Source: Bolinopsis microptera
Lineage: Eukaryota > Ctenophora > Tentaculata > Lobata > Bolinopsidae
DNA: 64,000 bases
Reading direction: 5' to 3'
NCBI RefSeq assembly: GCF_026151205.1
Contig: NC_087081.1
Coordinates: 9,357,246-9,421,245, forward strand
In this document: in pieces, positions 11,701 to 21,378 of the stretch
How positions within the stretch are numbered: the stretch's first letter is position 1
Layout of the letters: every line of letters begins with the position of its first letter
Program-made: the position numbers and the translations under genes
Notes under the pieces: generated by a model
Told to the model about the DNA's origin: nothing
Databases searched by the model: none
What the model saw: the letters and a program-made list of their open reading frames with translations, nothing else

Positions 11701-14700
11701 TTTCATTTCCGTTTTCGTCCATCGTAGATTTAAGATATTCTGCTGTCTTCACTACCACTGAAGAAGACATTTCGTCCAGCTCAACCTCTGGTTCGTCTTC
11801 TGAGACCAAACTTTCATTAGATTCACCACTTTGGTCCTCCTCCAAGTTTACTTCAACTTCTGTTTCTTCTCTGGTTTCGCCAGTAATCTCTTCATGTACC
11901 GTAGCGTCATATACTGTAGAATCAGATTCGGAGGTTGGTAATTCCATCTCCAAGACATCAACATCATCCTTCAAAGCGTCTTCTTTTTCCTTCAATTCGT
12001 CTTCTTTTTCCTCCAGAGTCGCGTCCTTTTGATGATCCCCAATCTCCTCATCATTATCATGGTTCACAACCGTTATCTCGTCTTCCAACCCCGATTCAGA
12101 GCTATCAACTATCTCAGCTTGTGACTCCTCTGTAAATTCCTCCTTCACCCTCGTGCCCTCTGCTCCTCCCATCTCCTCCTCCCATCTCCTCCTCAACTTA
12201 TCAAAAGTAGGTAAATAGCCGCTAAAAAAAAAGCCATCCTCATCATGATGCTCCTGCTGCTCGGTGATAAGTTGGTCCTGTTGAATAGACTCCGATTGGC
12301 ACCTGAGGAACTTGGGATTACGGTTTGAGAGAGAATGTATCAGCAAAGACCACCCCAACAGCCATACAGTAGCGTAACGTTGCCTGTTGGGGCCCCCCCC
12401 CCCCCCCCCCCGGTGAAAATGCGCCCCCTTATTGGCGCCCCTCCCCCTTTTGGCGCACCTCCCTAAAATTGAATAAATTAGATGATTTTAGAGGATAAGC
12501 CGGTAAAATCTCTAAAAAAGTGTGTTTCTAGAGCAAAACGCGCAGTTTTGCTAGTACCTTAGTTAAGTTTTTCCAAATTGTCCCACATTCAAACAACGAT
12601 ATGGCGCCCCCTAAGGCCCCCCCCCCCCGCACAGCGGGGTCGGCGGGGCCCTTAGCTTCGTTACGCCATATCAAGCAAGAAATAGAGCTTAACCAGCGGG
12701 ATTGCAAAGCAAGAATAATGGAACTGAAAAGAAGGAAACCAGCAGTTCAAACTTAAAAACAGAGTTTTATTCTCATCAAATTTGTCAAATCCACCAAAAA
12801 GTCTCGCAGTACCTGTCAAGAGCGCAAACAAGAGGGGAGTCTCTGGAAGCTTTACCCAGTATTCCACACTGGTGGAGATCAGAGATCAGCTCTTGTTCAC
12901 TGCAAGGTAGACACTCTCTGCTTCCGTTACGAGGTTGGTAAGTGAACTCTGGGCATTGGACACAGTCCCACCCTCCTGGTACCGGCTGTTCGGATGATAA
13001 TATCAGTTTTATAGTGGTGCTTCTTACGTAGAGTTTACTAATCTTGGCGAACAAACAGTTCAAAAACCAATATTCTTATGGTCTGATTGACTAAGAATCA
13101 TCGTCCCCAACAACAACGGCATTTTTGTAATAATAATAATTTGAATGACAGAATGTAAGTAATACTAATAGTAATATTCATTAATTGATAATATTTTGAC
13201 GGTTTTACCTGGTGGAATCCTGCCGGACAGATATCACAGACTGCAGCTCCAAAAGCAGGTTGGTATGATCCAGCAGGGCAGTCCACACAATCGCTGCTTC
13301 CTTTACTTGGCTGCGAGGGTTTGCATCATGATTATTGATGACGGTAATTGAGTATTTGGCCATTCAGAGGACGTTATACGCTGGTGTACGCATGCCATTT
13401 GGCATATTGTTATACACCGCAGCTACTGTAGTATGCGAATGAGTCAGCAACTAGCATGTTTGCTGGCTAATTTGCATGTTTCAGTAAGTCTACATAAATT
13501 AGGGTTAATGATTATTGAAATAAGCCTGTTTTGATTTGCCGTACCATCCACGAGATCAGCCTTAGCTGATAGATTACACTAATTACAAGGATCACCTGGT
13601 AATTACACTAATTACAAGGATAACCTGGTAATAACATTAATTACCTGATATTGACCGGGATGACAGAGTGAGCAGGATCGTGCTTCTTTAACTTTACTAG
13701 AACCAGCATCACACGGTCTACATCTGTGTACAGAGCTCCCTGAAGATAATCGGGGTTGGGTTGTGTTGTAAAGTTGTAGCCCTGTTGAAGTGTAAAATGG
13801 GATTTAAGATTTGAGTGGCCGATGGTTCATGGTGGGAAGATAATGGATTGAGATGCGAAACTTGGGTAAAATAAAATTAGCAGATGGAAGACAGACGCTG
13901 AAGGAAAATGAGTTGAAAATGAGGGGGGGGGGGAGAGAGAAATAGTGAAGGCGGGAAAGTGGGTACCAGTAAAGAGGGGGGAGAGAAATAGTAAAGGCGG
14001 GAAAGTGGGTACCAGTAAAGAGGGGGGGAGAGAAATAGTAAAGGCGGGAAAGTGGTTATCAGTAAAGAGGGGGGGTGAGAGAAATAGTAAAGGCGGGAAA
14101 GTGGGTACCAGTAAAGAGGGGGGGGGGGGGAGAGAAATAGTAAAGGCGGGAAAGTGGGTACCAGTAAAGAGGGAACTGCAAAAACAGCAAAGGATATTTT
14201 AGTGGGAACTAGGTAGCGCTGGTCTCTAAACCCTACCTGTGACAAGACGATAAGCTATGTTGGATGTAAGTGTTACAATCTGCCAAAAAGGAGACAGTTT
14301 TTTACCACGTAGAGTGTTCAGCTCGTATCCTGAAACAAGTTTTAAGTTTTACAGCTGGTGATAATAGTAACTTCATCCAGGTTAATTGCACGATGAGAAT
14401 CAAAGACAAAGAGATTGTCGATCAAATCGGAAAACCTCATTCAACGAAAATATTGTAACTAATTTCTCAAAATATTTTCCTTAAATACCTTTCAAACTCC
14501 TTAAATACTCCTTAAAATACTCCTTAAATACTCCTTAAATACCTTGAGTGCACTGTCCCCGGTGATTGGGAAATGTTTTCTTAAAGTTCCTGATGTGGTC
14601 CACACCCAACGCTTTCCCATCTTGAGTCGTTACCACTGTAGAAAGTTAATTAGCAATTATAATTAGGTTGTTAGTCGTATCATTAGTAATTAGTTAGCAA

Positions 14701-17158
14701 TTAAAATTAGGTTGTTAGTCGTATCATTAGCAATTAGTTAACAATTATAATTGAGTTGTTAGTCGTATCATTAGCAATTAGTTAGCAATTCTAATTAGGT
14801 TGTTAGTCGTAACTCATATCATTAGCAATTAGTTAGCAATTATAATTAAGTTGTTAGTCTTATCATTTAAATTTGATACGACCAGAAGAGTAACTGGTCA
14901 GTTCATGGATAATCATATGATTGGTCGCTGTAAGGTTTACAAATATACTGCAGTGTCCAGTCACTTGGCTGTATAATAAATAGCTTTATTCCAGGCAGTA
15001 ATTAGTACGCTGTAAAGTCTCTAACTGAAGATATAACTTGATCCAATATATGACGTGCATGAAAACAACCGAAACGTGCCTTATTTTAACTGTACTTGTT
15101 TTCCAGATCAGATTGGAGACTCAAGGAACTGCTTACCATTTATCCAGAGAATTCCGTTGATCAAAAAGAGGAATGTGATAAACGCAAGAATTAGATCATC
15201 AAAAGAAATCTGAAAATTAAAAATTGTCATTAAATTCATATTCATGTAATTTTGGCAAATGATCTACAGCTCACGATTCATCCAATTCTGATAAATATAT
15301 AATTTGTTTACTGTTAGAAAATAACATGTTCTCTAAAAACTAACCTTGCGTTTGCCGACAGCTGGGTTACCATTCCTACAAATAGCAAGGAGTCGACCGT
15401 ACATGTTGTCATACAGTTTCCTACATCGAACAGAGAGTACAGGGGAGACTCCAACTACAAACGAGGTCACCTAGGTGGAGGGGGAGGGGGTTAATTAATT
15501 AAGTAGAACTGTTAGGGCTATAAAGGACATAATATAATATTCATATTGGGGACTAGTGACATTTAATAGTCAGATATTGGTAATCTGTTAAGGCGATACT
15601 GCGGACTGGTGATTGACAAGCGTTATTATAACGCGCCTATAATGCCGCCAACGCAGAGAAATGGGTGCCGCCAAATACCACCATCATATAAGCTAAAATA
15701 GCTACTAAAGTAGCATTACTTTTACTAAAATCAATAGCAACACTGCAAAATCTCTGTAGTCACCTATATAAATAACGCTCGATCAGTGGAGACCAGGAAT
15801 CGGATAAAATCAAAGCTTCACACACGCGAAAAGCAAACCAGGCCTATCTGAATACAACGATCAGCTGTACATCAACATAATTGCCAGAAAAGCTAACGAT
15901 ATCTATGCTAATTCAACAGAAGTGTACATTGATACCACACAGTTGGTCAGGCGGGCGGATCACTGGGCAGCTTCATTAATAAAGGTGGAAATTGAGTGGT
16001 GCCGTAGGTTACGTTAAGGTACCCCAAGGGGCTGCTAACAGCTGTATAAAGGGAAACTGAGGAAAACACCAAGCTTATAACATCTTAACATGGCCAATGT
16101 ACTGCATGGACATTATGGAATACATTGTAAGTAAAATGTAGCCTACTTTATATTAGCCCTGAGGTTATAGCCAAGAGGATTCCAGACGGACCCCCTGATC
16201 CCTACCTTGTCATGCAATTGGTACTGTGCTTATTAAACCTGCGTGAGTACGACGTCGTACTACTTTAATTAAATGTACGGTTCATGCACAGTGCACTGTA
16301 TTAGTATGTATAACGACACTAGTACTATAAGTATATTGCGAAATTGTGGCAGTATTATACTGCTATCGTGAAATTGTGCGGTAACCAATATGGGTCGGTA
16401 AATGAGTTGAGCCAATCATCAGTCATATGCTCAGATAGTACAACATGTACTATATACTTATAAAGGTACTCTCGCAAGCAAAGGGTAGGACTCAATTTCA
16501 AAATCGGATCCAGGCTTCTATAGAGTATGTAGACATCTACGGCATGACAATAATGATTGCTTTTAATAGTTGTATCGGTGAAATTGGTCTCAACACTCAG
16601 CCCTAGTAGCTGGCCCTGAGATTCCTAATTCCAATGCCTCCGACAGCGAACTATAAAACGTTTCGAGAATAGTATGTCCAGAATGAAACGAGAAAAACAT
16701 TCAGTTCTATGATAAATTTAAATAACGCTCAATCCGATTGCAACATTGGTTTTGATCCTAACAAACAGTCGCCTTACGTTATGTTGGTAGAAACGATGCC
16801 GATTTAGTAAACATACAACAGAACTATGATGATTATATCAGCTTAGCGATAACAAGAGCAGATTCAAGGACGATAATTACATAATTAACAACTTTAATTA
16901 CATAATTAACAACTTTAATTACGCAATTGACCAGCGTTATTGGTCCACTAATCTCAGCACGAACGTGGCGGCAAATAATCACAAGCGATTTGCAGTTGGA
17001 TTAGCATACCTGCAATTTATAAACAATTATAATTGCCATGATAATTTTGTTTATACCGTGCTATTAACAGTAAAATAATGCGATAATGTTGAACTCACAA
17101 GAGCGTTTGCTATCCTCCGAAACTTAACACGGTTGATAACATCCACTTCTCCCAACAT
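5269..17158 (-). CDS. 22-exon multi-pass membrane protein with ephrin-receptor-like repeats
   Basis: Exon model by splice consensus and phase: 17158-17099, 15470-15345, 15209-15137, 14635-14543, 13781-13645, 13310-13209, 12985-12856, 12302-10807, 10705-10581, 10436-10268, 10105-9996, 9847-9750, 9179-9080, 8727-8620, 8327-8217, 8106-7985, 7727-7622, 7390-7314, 7164-7057, 6018-5946, 5857-5830, 5399-5269. The start ATG has an in-frame TAG directly upstream. Predicted length is about 1,227 residues. Order: cytoplasmic N-terminus, membrane helix at about 67-86, cysteine-rich ephrin-receptor-like repeats 118-240, an acidic Asp/Glu/Ser-rich segment about 270-739, four clear membrane helices 785-905, possibly more near 945-965, then a charged cytoplasmic tail. 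Everything is in phase except one missing base at the nine-T run in exon 8. Weakest calls: donors of exons 15, 20 and 21. The architecture suggests a cell-surface receptor or channel, but I do not recognise a named family. Confidence 0.8.
5569..5645. repeat. ~11-bp tandem repeat (CCTTAACCGTG)n
   Basis: Seven copies with small variations, inside the last intron of the membrane-protein gene. Confidence 0.9.
6310..7056. repeat. 37-bp minisatellite carrying splice-donor copies
   Basis: About 18 tandem units of 37 bp. On the minus (transcribed) strand each unit contains AAAGGTAAGTTAAATTTAA, which is the same junction sequence as the authentic donor of exon 19 (CAAAG|GTAAGTTAAATTTAAG at 7057). The array therefore begins at the exon edge and repeats the 5' splice site through the intron. 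Some neighbouring pairs share variants (TTTAATATG against TATACTATC), showing recent block duplication. Confidence 0.95.
9080..10705 (-). CDS. membrane-helix exons (9-13) of the same gene
   Basis: Five exons (10705-10581, 10436-10268, 10105-9996, 9847-9750, 9179-9080). After an amphipathic segment ending HHGRRVF come four hydrophobic helices: LIIIPIALSILLSYCCLMGI, ASLLTDMVFLASFTLL, HVVAAVLLVLSIGFFTASL and TMMILTVSSVIAPLLFI. Exon 13 was found by asking for a phase 2-to-0 exon between 9750 and 8727; it is the only candidate I saw and its donor GAG|GTGGCC is weak. The helices plus the N-terminal anchor make a protein of at least five passes. Confidence 0.75.
9206..9606. repeat. dispersed repeat B, copy 1
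   Basis: Two tandem half-units, each with CCTTGACCGAAATxTxxCxGTTTT, then a GACCAATCAGTGAGGTC-like block, then AAGTCGCCATCxAGGTACTG. The same repeat occurs at 19085-19365 and 21098-21378, downstream of the duplicated two-exon genes. It lies in intron 12 of the membrane-protein gene. Class unknown. Confidence 0.7.
10453..10476. repeat. (TTAA)n microsatellite
   Basis: Short TTAA tetranucleotide run in the intron next to exon 10. Confidence 0.9.
10807..12302 (-). CDS. large acidic exon (8) with an internal frame break
   Basis: Exon 8 runs from an acceptor CCTCAG at 12303 to a donor AGAG|GTGTGT at 10807. Its main frame codes about 480 residues very rich in Glu, Asp, Ser and Val and is certainly coding: it stays open over 1.5 kb in an AT-rich region and ends in the phase that the next exon needs. 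The frame entered from exon 7 is a different one: it reads three NxS/T sites and a short hydrophobic stretch AFFLAAIYLLLI, then stops at TGA near 12187. A one-base gain in the nine-T run at 12224-12232, or -1 slippage there, joins the two frames. Confidence 0.75.
12367..12668. mobile_element. hAT-type MITE, copy 1 (degraded right end)
   Basis: Matches the complete copy at 52514-52802 almost throughout, starting CAGTAGCGTAACGTTGCC and ending CGTTACGCCA. The outermost CTG of the right end and a clean 8-bp duplication are missing, so the end is eroded. It fills more than half of the intron between exons 7 and 8. Two poly-C runs (12391-12410 and 12618-12630) may be length-uncertain in the assembly. 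Confidence 0.85.
12856..13781 (-). CDS. cysteine-rich ectodomain exons (5-7) of the membrane-protein gene
   Basis: Three exons (13781-13645, 13310-13209, 12985-12856) encode cysteine pairs in the GCC2/GCC3 (ephrin-receptor-like) pattern, for example CRPCDAGSSK, CSLCHPGQYQ, CVDCPAGSYQP, CDICPAGFHQ and CVQCPEFTYQP. Splice phases 1, 0, 0 and 1 match their neighbours. Such repeats occur in extracellular parts of receptors; here they lie after the first membrane helix and so would face outside if the N-terminus is cytoplasmic. Confidence 0.85.
13566..13644. repeat. ~33-bp tandem repeat starting at exon 5 donor
   Basis: On the minus strand the exon 5 junction CAG|GTAATTA is followed by two more units, each containing ATTACCAGGT (CAG|GTTATC and CAG|GTGATC). 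Small array of two to three units that again duplicates the donor. Confidence 0.8.
13929..14172. repeat. 44-bp GA-rich minisatellite
   Basis: Five to six units containing AAAGGCGGGAAAGTGGGTAC and a G-run of variable length, in intron 4. ORFs on both strands here are produced by the repeat. Confidence 0.95.
14462..14542. repeat. 12-bp tandem repeat starting at exon 4 donor
   Basis: Minus strand: exon 4 ends CTCAAG|GTATTTAAGGAG and the 12-13-bp unit GTATTTAAGGA recurs about five times directly after it. Each unit restores AAGG(AG)TATTT, resembling the donor. Confidence 0.85.
14641..14870. repeat. ~43-bp minisatellite abutting exon 4 acceptor
   Basis: Five units of GTTAGCAATTATAATTAGG plus GTTGTTAGTCGTATCATTA, beginning within ten bases of the exon 4 acceptor (14636) and extending into intron 3. 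Confidence 0.9.
15471..17098. other. intron 1 of the membrane-protein gene
   Basis: A 1.6-kb intron without further exons that I could recognise; a short 22-bp tandem (TAATTACATAATTAACAACT) occurs at about 16875-16925. Confidence 0.5.
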
Positions 17159-17299
17159 CTATTCCGTGATCTTCACCACAAAATACGCTGCACTAATATA
17201 TCTACCTATAATACGGCCAGGTCGGGTGTAGCAAACAAACCAAGCAGCTCGTTAACTATAACAGCTCTAATAGCAGGCTACTCTCCCTGCCGATCCAGG

Positions 17300-17338
17300 C
17301 TGGAAGCCAGAGAGAGAGAGAGAGGGAGAGAGAGAGAG
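17300..17338. repeat. (GA)n run
   Basis: Short, imperfect GA microsatellite upstream of the membrane-protein gene's first exon. Confidence 0.9.
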
Positions 17339-17462
17339 TACGTGTAATGACTGGCGAGACGAATTAAGAAAGAGAGTACGCAGAGAGCTTGCCTCGTGTG
17401 TAATGTTTAGTTATATACCTACTAGGAAATCACTATCTGCACTGTCTCCCCCATTAGCCTCG

Positions 17463-17486
17463 CGTGTGTGTGTGTGTGTGTGTGGG
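17463..17486. repeat. (GT)n microsatellite
   Basis: Pure GT dinucleotide run. Confidence 0.95.
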
Positions 17487-17536
17487 GGTGTGTTCTTATC
17501 TTATCTACACAGTGAGTGCGTTATCAGTACACGAGC

Positions 17537-17537
<1 letters not shown>

Positions 17538-17600
<63 letters not shown>
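17538..17600. repeat. (CT)31 microsatellite
   Basis: About 63 bp of pure CT. Together with the GT and GA runs it makes a simple-sequence-rich zone just upstream of the minus-strand gene. Confidence 0.97.
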
Positions 17601-17603
<3 letters not shown>

Positions 17604-17944
17604 TACACACGGGTGTGTGTCGTGTGTCATCAGTCATGTGTGGGATAATTAAGTCATCATTGTAACTGAGGAAATGGTTGATCTGTTTTCCTGCAAACTA
17701 ATATCTCGACATATAGATCTCCTTGTGCAATGTGCGACTGAATGGTTGCAGGTGCACTTATTCATTGTCATTTGCTAGAATCGAGAGATTATAACCGACT
17801 AACACTTTAAAAGTTTACACTTTCTGGGGGAGGGAAATGACTCTGCAGTCTGCAGAGTCCTTATTAACAAAGCAATTGAAGCAGATTTTTACAGATTCTT
17901 ACTTATGCTCGATTGTAAAATGTAGATGGCATATATTAAACAAA

Positions 17945-18480
17945 AGTTGTAATGCCTCTCAAGTCAAAATCTTGAGCAGTTTTGAACAAAGTTACCTCTA
18001 TAAAGTTTGACGCTCTAACTTCACGAGCTATATTGTTGCTATAAATGAGCTTCAGGCAATTTGAATTACAGCCCAAATCGTTTGGAAACTATTAAATTTA
18101 ACCAACCTTTCTATTGACCGCAAGATACGACATTAAATTATGTACTAATATTAAAAAAAACTTTCGCCGCTACTCAATCTTGATTCTTGAGCACTAGAGC
18201 TGCAGTTTTAACAGTTTTTCCCTGACCTCATGAGTTTCAGGGCAATCAAAATTCACAGCCTAAATCGTTTGGGAACCATGACGCGATCGTTAAATCGACC
18301 GCACTATAAGACTATACGAGAATAGAATAGTTTACTTGATCAAAAGTTTTACCGCCACTCAATCTTTAGCAGTTTTTACAATGTTTTAACAATGTTACCT
18401 CCAACTTCATGAGCTTCAGGGCAATCACACCCCAAATAGTCTGGAAATAATTAACCACCCGTTCAATCGACCGCAAGTTA
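17945..18480. repeat. three diverged ~182-bp tandem repeats upstream of gene copy 1
   Basis: Three units marked by GAGCTTCAGGGCAATC-like blocks at about 18047, 18229 and 18411, each followed by a CCCAAATCGTTTGGAAAxxAT block and a GACCGCAAGxTACGA block. The last unit runs into the TATA box of the two-exon gene, so its promoter sits at the end of the array. Confidence 0.75.
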
Positions 18481-18486
18481 CGAGAA

Positions 18487-18494
18487 TATAAAAG
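18487..18494 (+). promoter_or_regulatory. TATA box of two-exon gene copy 1
   Basis: TATAAAAG 41-48 bases upstream of the ATG at 18535, leaving a short 5' UTR of about 15-20 bases if transcription starts about 30 bases downstream. Confidence 0.7.
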
Positions 18495-18534
18495 CATGGG
18501 GTTTTCTTAGAAGTTAGAAGTTTCATTAGTAAAA

Positions 18535-19082
18535 ATGAGGCTCGATCAATTTGTCGAACCCGTTGATATTCTTTCTGTTGGTCCACGTCCTCTTTTGATA
18601 AAGGATGTATTCAGTAATTTAGCATATCATATGAAAAAAGCATCTGCCGAAGGAACTCAATGGAAAGTCACTGATATTTATCGAGCTGTTGCTGTAGATA
18701 TTTTGACATTTGTTGGTGTTGTTCTTTCAGACCTTCAGCCCGCCGAATTAAAACGACGCAAAGTCTACATCGTTGAGTGAGTTTTTAATTTGCTGTTTTT
18801 AAATTGATTTCGCTTATAGTTATAATAGAGTGATAGGGATTTGTCTGACACATTTAATCAATTTTGTCTTCAAATTAATGTTTTGTATGATTTTAACCGT
18901 ATAAATACTTAAACAATCGCCCAAATGAGTAACCTGAAGAACCACCTTCCAGTCGGTTGAAGCGTATCGATGGGAAACGACGAAAATTGACGCCAAAGAA
19001 CAAACAGAAGATTAAGGATGACTTTAACAAGGCCCTACTCGAAGAGTTTCAGATCTTCCCGAAGGGACAGGGGCCAGTTTGA
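18535..19082 (+). CDS. two-exon gene for a 123-residue basic protein, copy 1
   Basis: Exon 1 is 18535-18776, ending GTTGA|GTGAGT; exon 2 is 18953-19082 after the acceptor CCTTCCAG, with stop TGA at 19080-19082. The intron is 176 bp. Exon 2 continues the frame and adds a basic segment (RLKRIDGKRRKLTPKNKQK) and an acidic-amphipathic end (DDFNKALLEEF). The conserved frame, phase and TATA box argue for a real gene. No signal peptide or membrane helix. I do not recognise the family; the basic centre would suit a nuclear or nucleic-acid-binding protein, which is inference. A possible AATAAA lies at 19448. An unspliced reading would give 81 residues. Confidence 0.75.
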
Positions 19083-19084
19083 TT

Positions 19085-19365
19085 CCTTTTCCGAAATTTC
19101 ACAGTTTTTACTGAATATTTGACTAGTGATCAATCAGTGAGGTCAGTGACTGACACAAGTCGCCGTCGTGGATGGCACAAGACACGGTTGAATATTAAGG
19201 TACTGAAAGTTAGTTTACCAAAGAAATATTTGATAAGCGGAAAATCGTCGGAACAGAAGGAGTCATTTGGATGATTTTTGGATGAATGCTTTTCTGTCGA
19301 AATTTCACAGTTTAGACTTTTGACTGCATATTTGACCGGTGACCAATCAGTGGCTAATTTTGAAT
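19085..19365. repeat. dispersed repeat B, copy 2
   Basis: Starts right after the stop codon of gene copy 1 with CCGAAATTTCACAGTTTTTACTG; shares the GACCAATCAGTG and AAGTCGCCxTC blocks with 9206-9606. Confidence 0.7.
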
Positions 19366-19770
19366 ACTTTAAATTCTCAATTGAACTTTTTAAATCTTTT
19401 GTTTCACTTCCTTTGTTAAATGTTAAGTAGAGAATGCAAGTACATCTAATAAAACAAGAACTGTGAAATGAGATAATAAAAATTTATTAAAAACCATTAA
19501 ACATAATCAAGAAAGCTCAATAAAAAAGTCAAAACAAAATGTAGTAAAATTCTTTGCGTAAAAGAATCAATATCCAGCTTTATTGAAAATAACCGGCAAA
19601 TTTGAAGTAAGGTTCCAAAGAAATAAAGGAAGCATCGATCAAATTAATGCCTAAATAGGACCAGTTACAAATCACAGCATTGATTTTATTTTTATCGCTG
19701 CCTTTTTGCAGGAGTATAATTTCGGCGTACAGAGCCTGTCCCGAGTTAAATAACTTACTGATTTAAGTAA

Positions 19771-20125
19771 GCAGCAAACATCAGACCTCTCACCCTCTCA
19801 AACTGCTCCAGAAAATTACTGTCAATGATTACCCTAAAACGTATCCAAGGCAAGCTAGATCAGTACACCGGTCCTACACAAAGTGCTTACAAGAGAGGTA
19901 GAAGTTGTGGCGATATAATTTGGTCTCAACGTATGCTAACCTCAGTGGTACTTAGAAAGCATTGGAGCTACCACAGAATGAGTATAGACATGTCAAGTGC
20001 CTTTGACACATCAGCAGAGAAACAGTACTCAATGTTCTTGAAGATGCTGGCTGTACAGTGATGAAATTAGGATGGTACGGTCCTACTATCAAACACAGTG
20101 TTGAAAGTAAAAGTCAATAATACTG
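19771..20125 (+). pseudogene. LINE reverse-transcriptase fragment
   Basis: Translation gives NIRPLTLSNCSRKLLS, then YTGPTQSAYKRGRSC and MSIDMSSAFDT, which correspond to the RT fingers/palm with the first catalytic Asp (D in DMSSAFD). After about 20050 a frameshift leads into DEIRMVRSYY and KVKVNNT. Only about 115 residues remain, with no ends or tail visible. It lies exactly between the two copies of the duplicated gene region. Confidence 0.75.
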
Positions 20126-20139
20126 TATCAATTTGATTC

Positions 20140-20436
20140 CCAAAGCAACATAAATTTAACAACTTTCTATTGACGCAAGATACGACATAATATGGTAATA
20201 TATTAAAAAACTTTGCTTACCATCATTATTCTGAGCACTAGAGCTGCAGTTGTTAACAGTTTCCTGACCTCATAGTTCAGGGCAATCAAAATTCACAGCC
20301 AAATCGTTGGAACCATGACGCGATCGTAATCGACGCACTATAACTATACGAGAAGAATTTTCTTGATCAAAAGTTACGCCACTAATCTTTAGAGTATTAC
20401 ATGTTTACAATGTTACCCCAACTTCTGAGCTTGGCA
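20140..20436. repeat. deletion-riddled copy of the upstream array
   Basis: Aligns to 18095-18423 but with dozens of one- or few-base deletions, mostly within short homopolymers (TTTGGG to TTGG, GACCGC to GACGC, TTTTTCCC to TTTCC), then becomes identical abruptly at about 20437. The pattern looks like unpolished long-read sequence. Confidence 0.7.
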
Positions 20437-20499
20437 ATCACACCCCAAATAGTCTGGAAATAATTAACCACCCGTTCAATCGACCGCAAGTTACGAGAA

Positions 20500-20507
20500 T
20501 ATAAAAG
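20500..20507 (+). promoter_or_regulatory. TATA box of two-exon gene copy 2
   Basis: TATAAAAG, the exact counterpart of 18487-18494 at an offset of 2,013 bases. Confidence 0.65.
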
Positions 20508-20547
20508 CATGGGGTTTTCTTAGAAGTTAGAAGTTTCATTAGTAAAA

Positions 20548-21095
20548 ATGAGGCTCGATCAATTTGTCGAACCCGTTGATATTCTTTCTGTTGGTCCACG
20601 TCCTCTTTTGATAAAGGATGTATTCAGTAATTTAGCATATCATATGAAAAAAGCATCTGCCGAAGGAACTCAATGGAAAGTCACTGATATTTATCGAGCT
20701 GTTGCTGTAGATATTTTGACATTTGTTGGTGTTGTTCTTTCAGACCTTCAGCCCGCCGAATTAAAACGACGCAAAGTCTACATCGTTGAGTGAGTTTTTA
20801 ATTTGCTGTTTTTAAATTGATTTCGCTTATAGTTATAATAGAGTGATAGGGATTTGTCTGACACATTTAATCAATTTTGTCTTCAAATTAATGTTTTGTA
20901 TGATTTTAACCGTATAAATACTTAAACAATCGCCCAAATGAGTAACCTGAAGAACCACCTTCCAGTCGGTTGAAGCGTATCGATGGGAAACGACGAAAAT
21001 TGACGCCAAAGAACAAACAGAAGATTAAGGATGACTTTAACAAGGCCCTACTCGAAGAGTTTCAGATCTTCCCGAAGGGACAGGGGCCAGTTTGA
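20548..21095 (+). CDS. two-exon gene, copy 2
   Basis: Exon 1 20548-20789, exon 2 20966-21095. I saw no difference from copy 1 across both exons and the intron; the offset is a constant 2,013 bases from about 20437 to 21760, with one substitution at 21599 and one lost T near 21765 outside the coding part. Either a very recent tandem duplication, or two haplotypes placed in series by the assembler. Protein description as for copy 1. Confidence 0.65.
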
Positions 21096-21097
21096 TT

Positions 21098-21378
21098 CCT
21101 TTTCCGAAATTTCACAGTTTTTACTGAATATTTGACTAGTGATCAATCAGTGAGGTCAGTGACTGACACAAGTCGCCGTCGTGGATGGCACAAGACACGG
21201 TTGAATATTAAGGTACTGAAAGTTAGTTTACCAAAGAAATATTTGATAAGCGGAAAATCGTCGGAACAGAAGGAGTCATTTGGATGATTTTTGGATGAAT
21301 GCTTTTCTGTCGAAATTTCACAGTTTAGACTTTTGACTGCATATTTGACCGGTGACCAATCAGTGGCTAATTTTGAAT
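21098..21378. repeat. dispersed repeat B, copy 3
   Basis: Identical to the copy at 19085-19365 as part of the 2-kb duplication. Confidence 0.7.

Noticed and set aside
10793-12358. acidic ORF as a stand-alone intronless gene
   Set aside because: Its 3' end is a splice donor in phase with the next exon and its 5' part overlaps the intron side of exon 8, so it is one exon of a larger gene.
13877-14245. 122-residue Pro/Tyr/Leu-rich ORF
   Set aside because: Generated by the 44-bp minisatellite within an intron.
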